Shown here piece after piece: positions 44,881 to 53,079 of a stretch of DNA of 64,000 bases (position 1 is its first letter; each line of letters starts with the position of its first letter). A model generated the notes under the pieces. The model saw only the letters and a list, made by a program, of their open reading frames with translations. It searched no databases and was not told where the DNA came from. This DNA is from Bacillota bacterium (GTDB lineage: Bacteria > Bacillota > Clostridia > Tissierellales > Sedimentibacteraceae). The position numbers were made by a program, and so were the translations under genes. The stretch spans positions 62,001-126,000 of the forward strand of contig JAEXUD010000066.1 in the NCBI GenBank assembly GCA_023453025.1, in the 5' to 3' direction.

Positions 44881-46400
44881 TCTTTATGCCCTCCAATCTG
44901 CTTGTTCCTTTCCAATGTTGTAGCCCCTTCTTCGAGATTCATACCCTTCAGTATAGCATTTTTCCCATATTTCTTTTTTATCTCAAGCATTGCCTGCTGT
45001 ACCTTTTTTTCTCGTTCAAGCTCTGCTTCCTCTTCCTCTTTTTTGACCTGCTCAACAGCATAATCAGTAAAGAGATCAAGCTGTTCAATGCTGTATTCCT
45101 TTTTAACAGTTGATTCATCAACAACATGATTTGCTGTAATGTTAACTCTCCTGACCAGTAAGTTTTCATCAACAATGCGTTCAAAGAGCTCCATGACTGC
45201 ATTTATAATCAGCTTTGTGGAAGAAGTCTGTCTGCCGAGATTTACTGTACCATGGGCAGACTTTGGGACAGAACGGCCATAATGATCTGTTGTAATTGGT
45301 CCATTATATGATTTCTTTATTTCTGGCTTTGTCAGATTTTCAATATCATATCCAACTGTCAGAACGAGCTGGTCGGTTACAAGTCTTTTATCAACCAAAT
45401 CAAGCACCAGCAAATCGGTCATTTCCCTAGCAATCAGTTTTGCGTTATCAAATGGATAAGCACATTGAAGCACCTGCCCGGAGCCGATACTGTTTGTACT
45501 TGGTTTGTACGCTTTGACATCAGCAATTGTGCATGGCTCCCAGCCCCACGCATGATCTATCAACAGTTCAGCATTGACACCGAACAGCTTATACAATAAA
45601 TCTTCATTAAAGTAATCTGCAGGCTTGCCCACAGAGCATTTTGCTATATCTCCCATAGTGAAGAGACCTATACCATTCAGCTTTTTTGCATACCCTTTTC
45701 CAATACGCCAAAAGTCTGTTAAAGGTCTATGTTCCCACAAAAATTGTCGGTAGCTCATTTCATCCAGCTCAGCAATTCTAACACCATTTTGGTCTGCCGG
45801 TACATGTTTTGCACGAATATCCATAGCAACTTTACACAAGTACAGGTTTGTTCCGATTCCTCCTGATGCAGTTATACCTGTCGTGTTAAGCACATCAAGA
45901 ATCATTTTCGTGGCAAGTTCACGGGCAGAAAGCTTATAGGTTTTCAAATAATCAGTTACATCCATAAATACCTCATCTATAGAATAAACATGAATGTCTT
46001 CGGGTGCAATATATTTTAAATAAATATTGTAAATACGAGTGCTGTACTCTATATAATATGCCATTCTCGGTGTGGCAATGATATAGTCTACTGACATATC
46101 CGGAGAGCATTTAAGTTCATTATCGCTATAGGAAGAGCCGGAAAAAGCTCTGCCCGGTGCATTTAAAAGACGCTTTGCATTTACTTCCCTTACCTTTTGC
46201 ACAACCTCAAACAACCTCGCTCTGCCAGGAATACCATATGCTTTAAGAGGAGGAGATACGGCCAGACAAATAGTTTTTTCAGTACGGCTTGCGTCAGCTA
46301 CAACAAGGTTAGTGTCCAACGGATCAAGTCCTCGTTCCATACACTCTACCGAGGCATAAAACGATTTTAAATCAATTGCGATATAGGTTCTGTTCTTCAT
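44877..46400 (-). CDS. Y-family DNA polymerase (UvrX/YqjW type)
   Basis: A 507-residue translesion polymerase. Catalytic Asp10 (IAIDLKSFYASVE) and Asp142-Glu143 (YSIDEVFMDV) are intact; the palm-thumb part includes TGITASGGIGTNLYLCKVAMDIRAKH, then a little-finger domain and a charged C-terminal coil (KKEEEEAELEREKK). UvrX-type proteins occur on prophages, plasmids and chromosomes. ATG 46400 follows AGGAG; a GTG five codons earlier overlaps another SD. A leader of over 400 bases with large palindromes and an SOS-box-like site precedes it. Confidence 0.92.
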   Translation of the reverse strand: MKNRTYIAIDLKSFYASVECMERGLDPLDTNLVVADASRTEKTICLAVSPPLKAYGIPGRARLFEVVQKVREVNAKRLLNAPGRAFSGSSYSDNELKCSPDMSVDYIIATPRMAYYIEYSTRIYNIYLKYIAPEDIHVYSIDEVFMDVTDYLKTYKLSARELATKMILDVLNTTGITASGGIGTNLYLCKVAMDIRAKHVPADQNGVRIAELDEMSYRQFLWEHRPLTDFWRIGKGYAKKLNGIGLFTMGDIAKCSVGKPADYFNEDLLYKLFGVNAELLIDHAWGWEPCTIADVKAYKPSTNSIGSGQVLQCAYPFDNAKLIAREMTDLLVLDLVDKRLVTDQLVLTVGYDIENLTKPEIKKSYNGPITTDHYGRSVPKSAHGTVNLGRQTSSTKLIINAVMELFERIVDENLLVRRVNITANHVVDESTVKKEYSIEQLDLFTDYAVEQVKKEEEEAELEREKKVQQAMLEIKKKYGKNAILKGMNLEEGATTLERNKQIGGHKE

Positions 46401-46672
46401 GCTTTTCTCCTGCACCTCCTTTTAAAAAACCCTAATAAAGTTACTGATATCATATCCACATAACAATTATAAATCCTTGCTCTTAGATTTTTTATATAAA
46501 AAAGCAAGGGTAAAAACCGTATATTTTTTGCTTCGATTTTTGCCCCATTTTTGCACCCAAACCACCATATGTTGTGGTTAAACCCTAATTTTTGCCTTTA
46601 GAACCACGATTCTGCATCAGAATCACGCACTCCGTATGTTTTACGATTTACTTGCCTTGATCCTTCAATCTG

Positions 46673-46697
46673 AACTATTCGGAATTTCCGAATAGTT
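46673..46697. repeat. Perfect 25-base palindrome
   Basis: Arms 46673-46684 and 46686-46697 (12 bases each) around a single T. It could be an operator or recombination site; no T-run follows. Confidence 0.7.
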
Positions 46698-46756
46698 GCT
46701 GGCCCGGTAAGTTCTCTATACTTTATAGTAATCTTCTTTATATATTTTACCATCAG

Positions 46757-46789
46757 ATACAGTTGTTGCAAAATTTACAACAGCTGTAT
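46757..46789. repeat. Inverted repeat, 12-base arms
   Basis: Arms 46757-46768 and 46778-46789 with one mismatch and a 9-base loop, followed on the + strand by TAGGTTTTTAT. Possible terminator or operator upstream of the polymerase gene. Confidence 0.55.
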
Positions 46790-46821
46790 TAGGTTTTTAT
46801 CCATATGGACTTTTGCCATAT

Positions 46822-46834
46822 CGAATATATGTTC
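46822..46834. promoter_or_regulatory. Possible LexA-like (SOS) box
   Basis: Minus strand GAACATATATTCG resembles GAAC-N4-GTTC Firmicute SOS boxes, but the right half is ATTC. It is 420 bases from the polymerase start. Confidence 0.3.
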
Positions 46835-47008
46835 TTTTTTTATTGTACTATAGTTTGTAAAGTTTTGCAAGAAAAAAAGGATATAAAAGCCTTTCACCCT
46901 CATATCCTTATTTTAATATATTTATATTATAATTTAATTGTTTTTGGCGGTGTCCCCCCTTGCAAGTGATACGTCGTCGCATTTCTGCCTTATTTCCTAA
47001 AAAAAACC

Positions 47009-47404
47009 AAGCTGTAACAACTTATGTATTGTAGAATATAATAATAGCGATACTATACAGGAGTTGTGTTCATACTGAAAATATTGTTGTACGGCAGTGC
47101 ACGGAGACAGGGACGTTATTTCGAAAAAAACGCTGCATATATATTCAAAATGAGGTTGCACTTTTTTAGGGTTTTTCTTCATGAACTACATCTTCATTTC
47201 ATAACAACTTAAATTTCGTTGAAATACTCACATTTTCTAAATGTAAATATATACGTATCAAATTTATATAAATGCAATATCTCATTAACCAAAATAGTGG
47301 GATTGCTTAATACGAAAAATAAAATTACCTTATACAGGGACGCTGAAAAGCTAAATCAATCAGAAGATGTGTTATCCAAATACCTGAATGAAAATGATAT
47401 TCTC
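47009..47404. repeat. Inverted, internally deleted copy of the 61-kb element
   Basis: The segments 47009-47086 and about 47134-47404 match, with scattered substitutions, the reverse complement of 61741-61820 and 61171-61440. The 61-kb copy holds about 300 extra bases (LytTR-like) at the join. Here they are replaced by about 45 bases containing GGAGACAGGGACGTT. Neither copy encodes an intact protein. Confidence 0.7.
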
Positions 47405-47761
47405 ATTTCTTTAAGTATAATAACACATTGATGTAGCCCTTAAACAGACCCGTCCCCCAATGAAAAATGCTCCGCCTGAGCTTGAATATAGTATATATAA
47501 ACCTAAATTTGAATTTGTCAAGAATATTGTTGTATCCGATTTAGCAAAGCTTGATGACTGGTCAGACAGAAAACTTGAAACCCTTGACAACGCCATTTTT
47601 TCCACTGAAAAAACCTATACCTTTCACAGATGAGTAAATTGAAACATTTAAAAGCAAGTTGCTAATTGGGCAACAATAAGGTTTAATCTGGATGACAGAA
47701 AAAAGATAACAACTTTATTTGCTATCTTTCTTAGGGTTATTGATTCTAAACTTTCGGTGAA
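47405..47761 (+). other. Degraded coding remnants
   Basis: A + strand frame 47461-47634 reads PPELEYSIYKPKFEFVKNIVV... for 57 residues. A second frame after a shift reads KQVANWATIRFNLDDRKK... to about 47800, into the antisense of the AraC gene. I recognise no family; they look like pieces of one broken gene. Confidence 0.3.
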
Positions 47762-48667
47762 TTACTTTACTGATGTTGGCATCCATAATTCCATATAGAC
47801 ACCGTCAGGCGAACTATCATAGTACATTTCTGGAGAATAAACATCCATAGTCAATCCGTGTTTTTCCAGCCAAAGGCCACTATATTTAACTGCTTTGTTG
47901 ATAGCTATGGTTACAAGCTCTTCAAAATTTTCTGCTTCGAAACCACATACAACATATTCTTTGGCAGGAAGTTCCCATTTAATATATCTTTTATCTTCTG
48001 TACCTTGTGCTACTTCAGCACCTGCAAAGTAAGTAAAATAACCTTCTGGCGCATCGCCTAAATAGGCAACTCCCAGTTCACGCCCTTCCTTTATGCGAGG
48101 AATAGATTGTTTTTCTTGATGGAATTTTTCCCAGACCTGACCAGGCATATCCACACCTGTAGCTTCACCAAGTGGTATTTGTCCATCAATAGGAATAATT
48201 CCTGTCACACCCATAAATATGATTGGTTGTAGAATTGTTCTGCGATTGAACTCTAAAACAAGTCCATCACTTATAAGGGGAACACCTTCATCAATCATTG
48301 TGTAATTTAGCAATAAATCAGGTTTATCAAACTGATTGAGCATTACAGGATGCTCGCGATATTCTTCTGGTGTCATCTTATAAGCTTCCTTGAATGCTCT
48401 CGTAAATGTTTCGTGACTTCCAAAACCGCAGTCCAAGGCAACATCTAAAATGCGGCGCTGTTTATCAGCTAGAGACTTACTAGCATATGCTAATCGGCGC
48501 AGTTTAATATATTCTCTTACTGGTTTTTTAACAAGACGAGAGAATAATCTTTGATAATAAAAAAGAGATAAGGATGATTCTTTTGCAAGTTGTTCAATAT
48601 CAATTTTTTCACTGATATTTTCCTCAATAAAATTTAATGTTTTTTGTATGGCTTCCCATGCGTGCAT
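47762..48667 (-). CDS. AraC-family regulator with GyrI-like effector domain
   Basis: A 301-residue regulator: two helix-turn-helix motifs in residues 5-105 (IDIEQLAKESSLSLFYYQRLFSRL and ILDVALDCGFGSHETFTRAFKEAY), then a GyrI/SOUL-like small-molecule binding domain at about 135-300. Rob/BmrR-type proteins of this build sense drugs or hydrophobic compounds. ATG 48667 follows GGAGGTGCATATC. Target unknown. Confidence 0.9.
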   Translation of the reverse strand: MHAWEAIQKTLNFIEENISEKIDIEQLAKESSLSLFYYQRLFSRLVKKPVREYIKLRRLAYASKSLADKQRRILDVALDCGFGSHETFTRAFKEAYKMTPEEYREHPVMLNQFDKPDLLLNYTMIDEGVPLISDGLVLEFNRRTILQPIIFMGVTGIIPIDGQIPLGEATGVDMPGQVWEKFHQEKQSIPRIKEGRELGVAYLGDAPEGYFTYFAGAEVAQGTEDKRYIKWELPAKEYVVCGFEAENFEELVTIAINKAVKYSGLWLEKHGLTMDVYSPEMYYDSSPDGVYMELWMPTSVK

Positions 48668-48958
48668 GATATGCACCTCCTTTTATGATAGCATATCACT
48701 TCTATAGTTTATCCGCTTGACCTACTCTGCCCTTATTAAAAAATACTTACCCTTACTCAAAACCAGTTCAATCATTTTCTAAATAATGTATAACGCCTTC
48801 CCGGGATATACTTTTTGTTTGCATATTTTTTCTCTATCAGCAACACTGTTCCACATGCCTTGAGTAGACAAAAATGATGTCGTGGCGAGTTGGTGTTTTC
48901 CTTGGCGGCAGGGTATCTTCTCAATATAAACCAACTGTGAAGAGTAATATTTTTTTCT

Positions 48959-49363
48959 TCATCCATTTGGGAGTTCTTCAAACTTTGGTACTTTCTCTAA
49001 GTCATTATCCCAGCTTGCTTTGTTTGCATAATAGATGTGCCCTTGCGGTTTAATGTTTATGTCACTATCAATACATCCTGCTGGAACAACAAGTAGTTTC
49101 CCATCAAATTGAATATTTGGCAGAGCTGATCCACAATTAATGCAAAAGCTTTTTATGTGTCCTTCTGAACGTAAGTTAAAGGTTTTAGCTTTATCTTCAC
49201 CAGACAGCCATCTCAACTCTGCTGTAGAAGAAAATAGATTAGCTGCATGGGCTGAGCCTGTATCCTTACGGCATCGTTCACAATGACAAAGAAAAAAATT
49301 TTCAAAATCCCCTTCTATCTCAAAAGTAACTTCACCACAAAGACACGATCCTGTATACTTCAT
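48959..49363 (-). CDS. GFA (CENP-V/GFA) domain protein
   Basis: A 134-residue zinc protein. CxC (Cys7, Cys9), HCERC (Cys26, Cys28, Cys31) and FCINCGS give the two zinc sites of the GFA family. Named for a glutathione-dependent formaldehyde-activating enzyme, but most members have no proven role. A single gene; the start ATG is preceded by AGGGAG. It is divergent from the ABC-F gene. Confidence 0.9.
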   Translation of the reverse strand: MKYTGSCLCGEVTFEIEGDFENFFLCHCERCRKDTGSAHAANLFSSTAELRWLSGEDKAKTFNLRSEGHIKSFCINCGSALPNIQFDGKLLVVPAGCIDSDINIKPQGHIYYANKASWDNDLEKVPKFEELPNG

Positions 49364-49485
49364 AATTAAATCTCCCTTAAATAATTATTTATATTACTTA
49401 TACCTGCCATGTGAGATTTTAAACATAAAATAAAACTCTAAATCTATTTTTATGCTCATTTCTGAAAATTTCTAATATGAAATGA

Positions 49486-49514
49486 TTGAATTTAGTCATA
49501 AAAAATGTTATGCT
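49486..49514 (+). promoter_or_regulatory. Candidate promoter of the ABC-F gene
   Basis: TTGAAT (49486-49491), 17 bases, TATGCT (49509-49514). It would give a leader of about 120 bases. Confidence 0.55.
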
Positions 49515-49551
49515 ACACAAGGTAAACAAAAAGTGTCATTACTGCATAATA

Positions 49552-49590
49552 ATGAATTTCAAAATTGCAATTGGAAAGATTATATATTGA
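49552..49590 (+). CDS. Possible 12-residue leader peptide of the ABC-F gene
   Basis: ATG 49552 opens MNFKIAIGKIIY and stops at TGA 49588-49590, exactly where the leader hairpin begins. Leader peptides of this size control ARE ABC-F genes by ribosome stalling (established for several). Here no strong ribosome site precedes it, so the call is tentative. Confidence 0.4.
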   Translation: MNFKIAIGKIIY

Positions 49591-49613
49591 AGAGCTTATT
49601 TTTATAAGCTCTT
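49590..49613 (+). promoter_or_regulatory. Attenuator-like hairpin before the ABC-F gene
   Basis: Perfect 10-base arms (49590-49599 and 49604-49613) around TTTT, followed by TT. It sits 26 bases before the ABC-F start and touches the stop codon of the putative leader peptide. Confidence 0.6.
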
Positions 49614-49639
49614 TTAAGGTGATAAAGAAAGGTAATAAT

Positions 49640-51379
49640 ATGATAAAAGTTGAAAACTTGTCCTACTCATTTCCACAAAAAAATCTATATAATAAGATTT
49701 CATTTACATTAGAAGATGGTCAGCATTGCGCTTTTATAGGCACAAGTGGAAGTGGAAAAAGCACACTGATAAATATAATTATGGATCCAGAGGAATATAT
49801 GTTTGACGGTAAGTTAGAGATAGACCCAAATTGCAGAATTGGGTATGTAAGTCAGTTCTCACAACTGGACAAACCAAAAGAAACTACTGTTTTTGAATAT
49901 ATAGGCGAAAAATTTATTAAGCTGCAAAATGAAATAACATCCATTTGTGCAGAAATGGAAACCTCTTCGGATATAGATACTTTGCTGGAAAAGTACCAGC
50001 AAGCACAAGACGCATTTGATGCAATTAATGGAGATGAATTTGAAAGCAACATTAATAAAAAACTAAATCTTGCAGACTTAAGTAATCATAAGGGTCTTAT
50101 GATTTCTGAGCTTAGTGGCGGCGAATTTAAACTTATTCAAGTTATTAGGGAAATGCTTAATCGTCCTGACTTAATAATTATGGATGAACCGGATGTGTTT
50201 TTAGACTTTGAAAATATTAATTCGCTTAAAAACCTGATTAATTCTCACAAAGAAACAATTTTAGTTATTACTCACAACAGGTATCTGTTGAATCATTGTT
50301 TTAATAAAATTTTACACCTTGAAAACATGGAACTCCAGGAATTCGATGGAACATATATTGATTATAACTTCTCATTACTGCAAGCTAAAATTGAGTTACA
50401 AGAGCTAGCTGCTGCCGATGATGAAGAAATCAAGAGAAACGAGATTCTAATCAATAAATTAAGATTTCTTGCAACTGAAGTTGCTGATGCATCTAAGGGA
50501 AGAGCCTTGAAAGCCAGAGTTAAAATTCAGCAAAGATTAATGGAACGCAGGATTAAGACACCATTTGTAGATATTAAACAGCCGGATATCAGTCTGGCTA
50601 GTGATAATAAAATCGAAGAAGCCATTGCTTTAAAAGTCAATGATTATAGTGTTGCCTTTGATGAAATACTTTTAGAAAATGTTAATTTTGAAATTAAATC
50701 TACTGATAAAGCAGCTCTTATCGGTCCAAACGGTACAGGAAAAACAACTTTATTGAAAGACATATATAAAAATGATCATGATTCCATTGAAATAAACGGT
50801 GATGTTAAGGTTGCTTATTTATCTCAAAATCAAGGAGAAATACTAAACGAAAACAATACAATACTTGAAGAGTTTGCAGATGTTGGATTTGAGACTTATC
50901 AGGAAATTAAATCATATCTTTCAAATTATTGTTTTAACGATAAGCTGATTAATCAAAAGATAGAATCTTTATCCGGCGGAGAAAAAAATATACTGCAATT
51001 AGCTAAAGTTTCAGCTAGTAAAGCGAACATGCTGCTGCTCGATGAACCTACAAGCCATTTGGACACCTACTCACAAATAGCACTCGAAAAAGCAATTAAA
51101 AATTATAACGGTGCAATTTTAATGATTTCTCATGATTACAATTTTATAGTAAATTGTATGGATTATGTTTTAATCATTGAAGATAAGACAATCAGAAAAA
51201 TGAGTATGCGTAAATTCAGACAGATGATTTATGCCAAACATTTTGATAAAGACTATTTAGAAATTGAACAAAAGAAAAAATCCGTGGAAACAGAAATAAC
51301 ATTAGCTTTAAAAAACACTGATTTTGAGCTTGCAAAAAACTTATCTAAAAAATTAGAGGACCTGATTAAATTACTTTAA
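49640..51379 (+). CDS. ABC-F ribosome-associated ATPase (possible antibiotic resistance factor)
   Basis: A 579-residue soluble ABC-F protein: two ATPase domains without membrane segments. Walker A motifs GTSGSGKST (34-42) and GPNGTGKTT, signatures LSGGEFK and LSGGEKN, Walker B IIMDEPDVFLD and LLLDEPTSHLD, and a charged linker (RNEILINKLRFLATEVADASKGRALKARVK) that would reach the ribosomal E/P site. It resembles Lsa/Vga/Vml-like ARE proteins more than EttA, supported by the leader hairpin. ATG 49640 follows AAAGGT; the frame is open 25 codons further through the hairpin. Confidence 0.9.
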   Translation: MIKVENLSYSFPQKNLYNKISFTLEDGQHCAFIGTSGSGKSTLINIIMDPEEYMFDGKLEIDPNCRIGYVSQFSQLDKPKETTVFEYIGEKFIKLQNEITSICAEMETSSDIDTLLEKYQQAQDAFDAINGDEFESNINKKLNLADLSNHKGLMISELSGGEFKLIQVIREMLNRPDLIIMDEPDVFLDFENINSLKNLINSHKETILVITHNRYLLNHCFNKILHLENMELQEFDGTYIDYNFSLLQAKIELQELAAADDEEIKRNEILINKLRFLATEVADASKGRALKARVKIQQRLMERRIKTPFVDIKQPDISLASDNKIEEAIALKVNDYSVAFDEILLENVNFEIKSTDKAALIGPNGTGKTTLLKDIYKNDHDSIEINGDVKVAYLSQNQGEILNENNTILEEFADVGFETYQEIKSYLSNYCFNDKLINQKIESLSGGEKNILQLAKVSASKANMLLLDEPTSHLDTYSQIALEKAIKNYNGAILMISHDYNFIVNCMDYVLIIEDKTIRKMSMRKFRQMIYAKHFDKDYLEIEQKKKSVETEITLALKNTDFELAKNLSKKLEDLIKLL

Positions 51380-51444
51380 ATCTGTATTGATGAAATTCAT
51401 AAGAAAATTACAGTAAGCATTAATATTCAAATTTATACATTATG

Positions 51445-51473
51445 AGCAGTGGTAACCCATCCTGCTTTTTTTT
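51445..51473 (+). terminator. Terminator of the ABC-F gene
   Basis: AGCAG...CTGCT with an inner TGG-TAAC-CCA stem, followed by eight T's. Confidence 0.7.
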
Positions 51474-51546
51474 ATATTTATTTAGGAGTATAATATTTGA
51501 AGTCGTTCCAGTTTCTTCATTTAGCTCCTCCAATTGTCAATAGAGA

Positions 51547-52287
51547 CTATTTAAAGGTATCATCAAACAATTCAACATTTGGCTCTAATTTATATATTAC
51601 ATTTTTACGTTCAACGATTATAGTAGCTTTTTTACTCAATTCTCCATCCTCTCTTATAGATAACAATAATGCTCTATTTGGATTAATTGCAACTGGATTG
51701 CCAATCATTTTAAGCATTGAAAAATCTCCTGTTGTGTCACCATAAGCGTAGCTGTTTTTTAAATCAACATTATATTCTTTAATCAGATTATTAAGTTCTC
51801 TCTGTTTGCTTTCAGAATCCCACATTTTCACTATTTCACCAGTGAACCTATTTTGTGAATCAACCTTATAAATACTACCTCTGAAATCTGTTACCTCATA
51901 CTTTTCAGCCATTCTCGATACAAGAAAATCAGGACTTCCGGATATGAAAAAAACTTTATGATTTTGTTTTTTATGATATTCGATTTGATTTCTAGAATAT
52001 TTATAGATCATATCACCATTGGATTTTATAACATGATCAGCAATATATTCAATATAAGACTTATCAAAGCCCTTAAGCTCATCTAAGTAAACACCGGCTA
52101 AGCTTTCTAAGTATTCCTCAAAATCCCCATATCTTTTCTCCCACTCCAAATATACCTTTTTTACCTTAGCATACCAAACTTCAGGATCTATTACTTCAAA
52201 GGTTATAAGCTTTTGGAAGTGTTCTATCATCAAAGAATTTCTAAATATTGTACCATCTATATCGAAAAAAGCAGCTTTTGTCTTCAT
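51547..52287 (-). CDS. HAD-superfamily hydrolase (subfamily IB)
   Basis: A 246-residue phosphatase-like protein. Motif I DIDGT (Asp9 nucleophile, Asp11), motif II FFISGSPDFLV and motif III/IV YAYGDTTGDFSML are intact. Subfamily IB includes phosphoserine phosphatase-like enzymes (SerB, lipid or phosphocholine phosphatases). The start overlaps the TetR gene's stop by 4 bases (ATGA), so it is co-translated with the regulator. Confidence 0.9.
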   Translation of the reverse strand: MKTKAAFFDIDGTIFRNSLMIEHFQKLITFEVIDPEVWYAKVKKVYLEWEKRYGDFEEYLESLAGVYLDELKGFDKSYIEYIADHVIKSNGDMIYKYSRNQIEYHKKQNHKVFFISGSPDFLVSRMAEKYEVTDFRGSIYKVDSQNRFTGEIVKMWDSESKQRELNNLIKEYNVDLKNSYAYGDTTGDFSMLKMIGNPVAINPNRALLLSIREDGELSKKATIIVERKNVIYKLEPNVELFDDTFK

Positions 52288-52907
52288 ATTATCGCTCCGG
52301 TTTTACTTTGACATTGCTTTCTCATCAGATTAATGAGGGGAAACAATGCTCGCTGTCCCATCATAATTAATCCATCGCTTTCTTTCTTCATGCTCCACTG
52401 TGCCAAAACCCCCATAAGTGTTGTGCTGAAAATTTCAAAGAAGTCATCACAACTCATGTTAAGTTGAAAGTCACCATCACGTAATCCTTTGCGGAGCACT
52501 TTATCTATAAATTGTTGTTGTAGCTCTAAAGAGGTATTTTCTGTTGCCAACTCTTCATCAATCATCGCTTTCACATAGGATTTAGTAAATGCATGACCAT
52601 CCTTGTTTACATAGTTAAGGTAGGAAGTAACCGCGTTTTGGTAAAGTGTCACAGCGTTAAGGTTTTCATCGTAAATAAACAGCTTACTCAGTTCCTTGTT
52701 AAACCGTGAAGTTAGTTTAATAAGAATATCCTTTTTTGAAGTAAAATAGCTATAAAATGTGCCTTTTGCTACATCACAGGCTTTACATATCTGGCTAATG
52801 GTTACACAGTCATATCCATGCTCTTTCACTAACTTCATTGCCATGTCGGTTACCTTTTTTTCAGTTTCAAGCGCTTGCAAATCGCGGTTGGTTGGCTTTT
52901 TTTCCAT
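52284..52907 (-). CDS. TetR-family regulator
   Basis: A 207-residue regulator with helix-turn-helix at about residues 25-65 (CVTISQICKACDVAKGTFYSYFTSKKDILIKL). ATG 52907 has AAAGGA about 8 bases upstream. It is in one operon with the HAD hydrolase. It lies downstream of the FAD lipoprotein gene, whose promoter carries a TGACC-N3-GGTCA palindrome. That site is a possible target, but this is inference from position. Confidence 0.88.
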   Translation of the reverse strand: MEKKPTNRDLQALETEKKVTDMAMKLVKEHGYDCVTISQICKACDVAKGTFYSYFTSKKDILIKLTSRFNKELSKLFIYDENLNAVTLYQNAVTSYLNYVNKDGHAFTKSYVKAMIDEELATENTSLELQQQFIDKVLRKGLRDGDFQLNMSCDDFFEIFSTTLMGVLAQWSMKKESDGLIMMGQRALFPLINLMRKQCQSKTGAII

Positions 52908-53026
52908 ATAGAACATCCTTTCCTCTTTTCATTCGATTTATTTTATCATACATTTTCTGAAACAACAAGCATGACGAAAATTTTCAAATGAAGCTTTAAA
53001 TAGAAAAGAATGTTCTTAATAAAAGT

Positions 53027-53056
53027 GCAACGTATGAGTTTAAACCCATACGTTGC
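53027..53056 (-). terminator. Terminator of the FAD lipoprotein gene
   Basis: 10-base perfect arms (53027-53036 and 53047-53056) whose loop holds the self-complementary GTTTAAAC. On the minus strand TTTTATT follows. Confidence 0.75.
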
Positions 53057-53079
53057 AAGAGTAAAAATGAGAATAGGGT

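Noticed and set aside
48772..48981. 69-codon minus-strand frame between AraC and GFA genes
   Set aside because: It overlaps the GFA 3' end, lacks a ribosome site and has no family-like composition.
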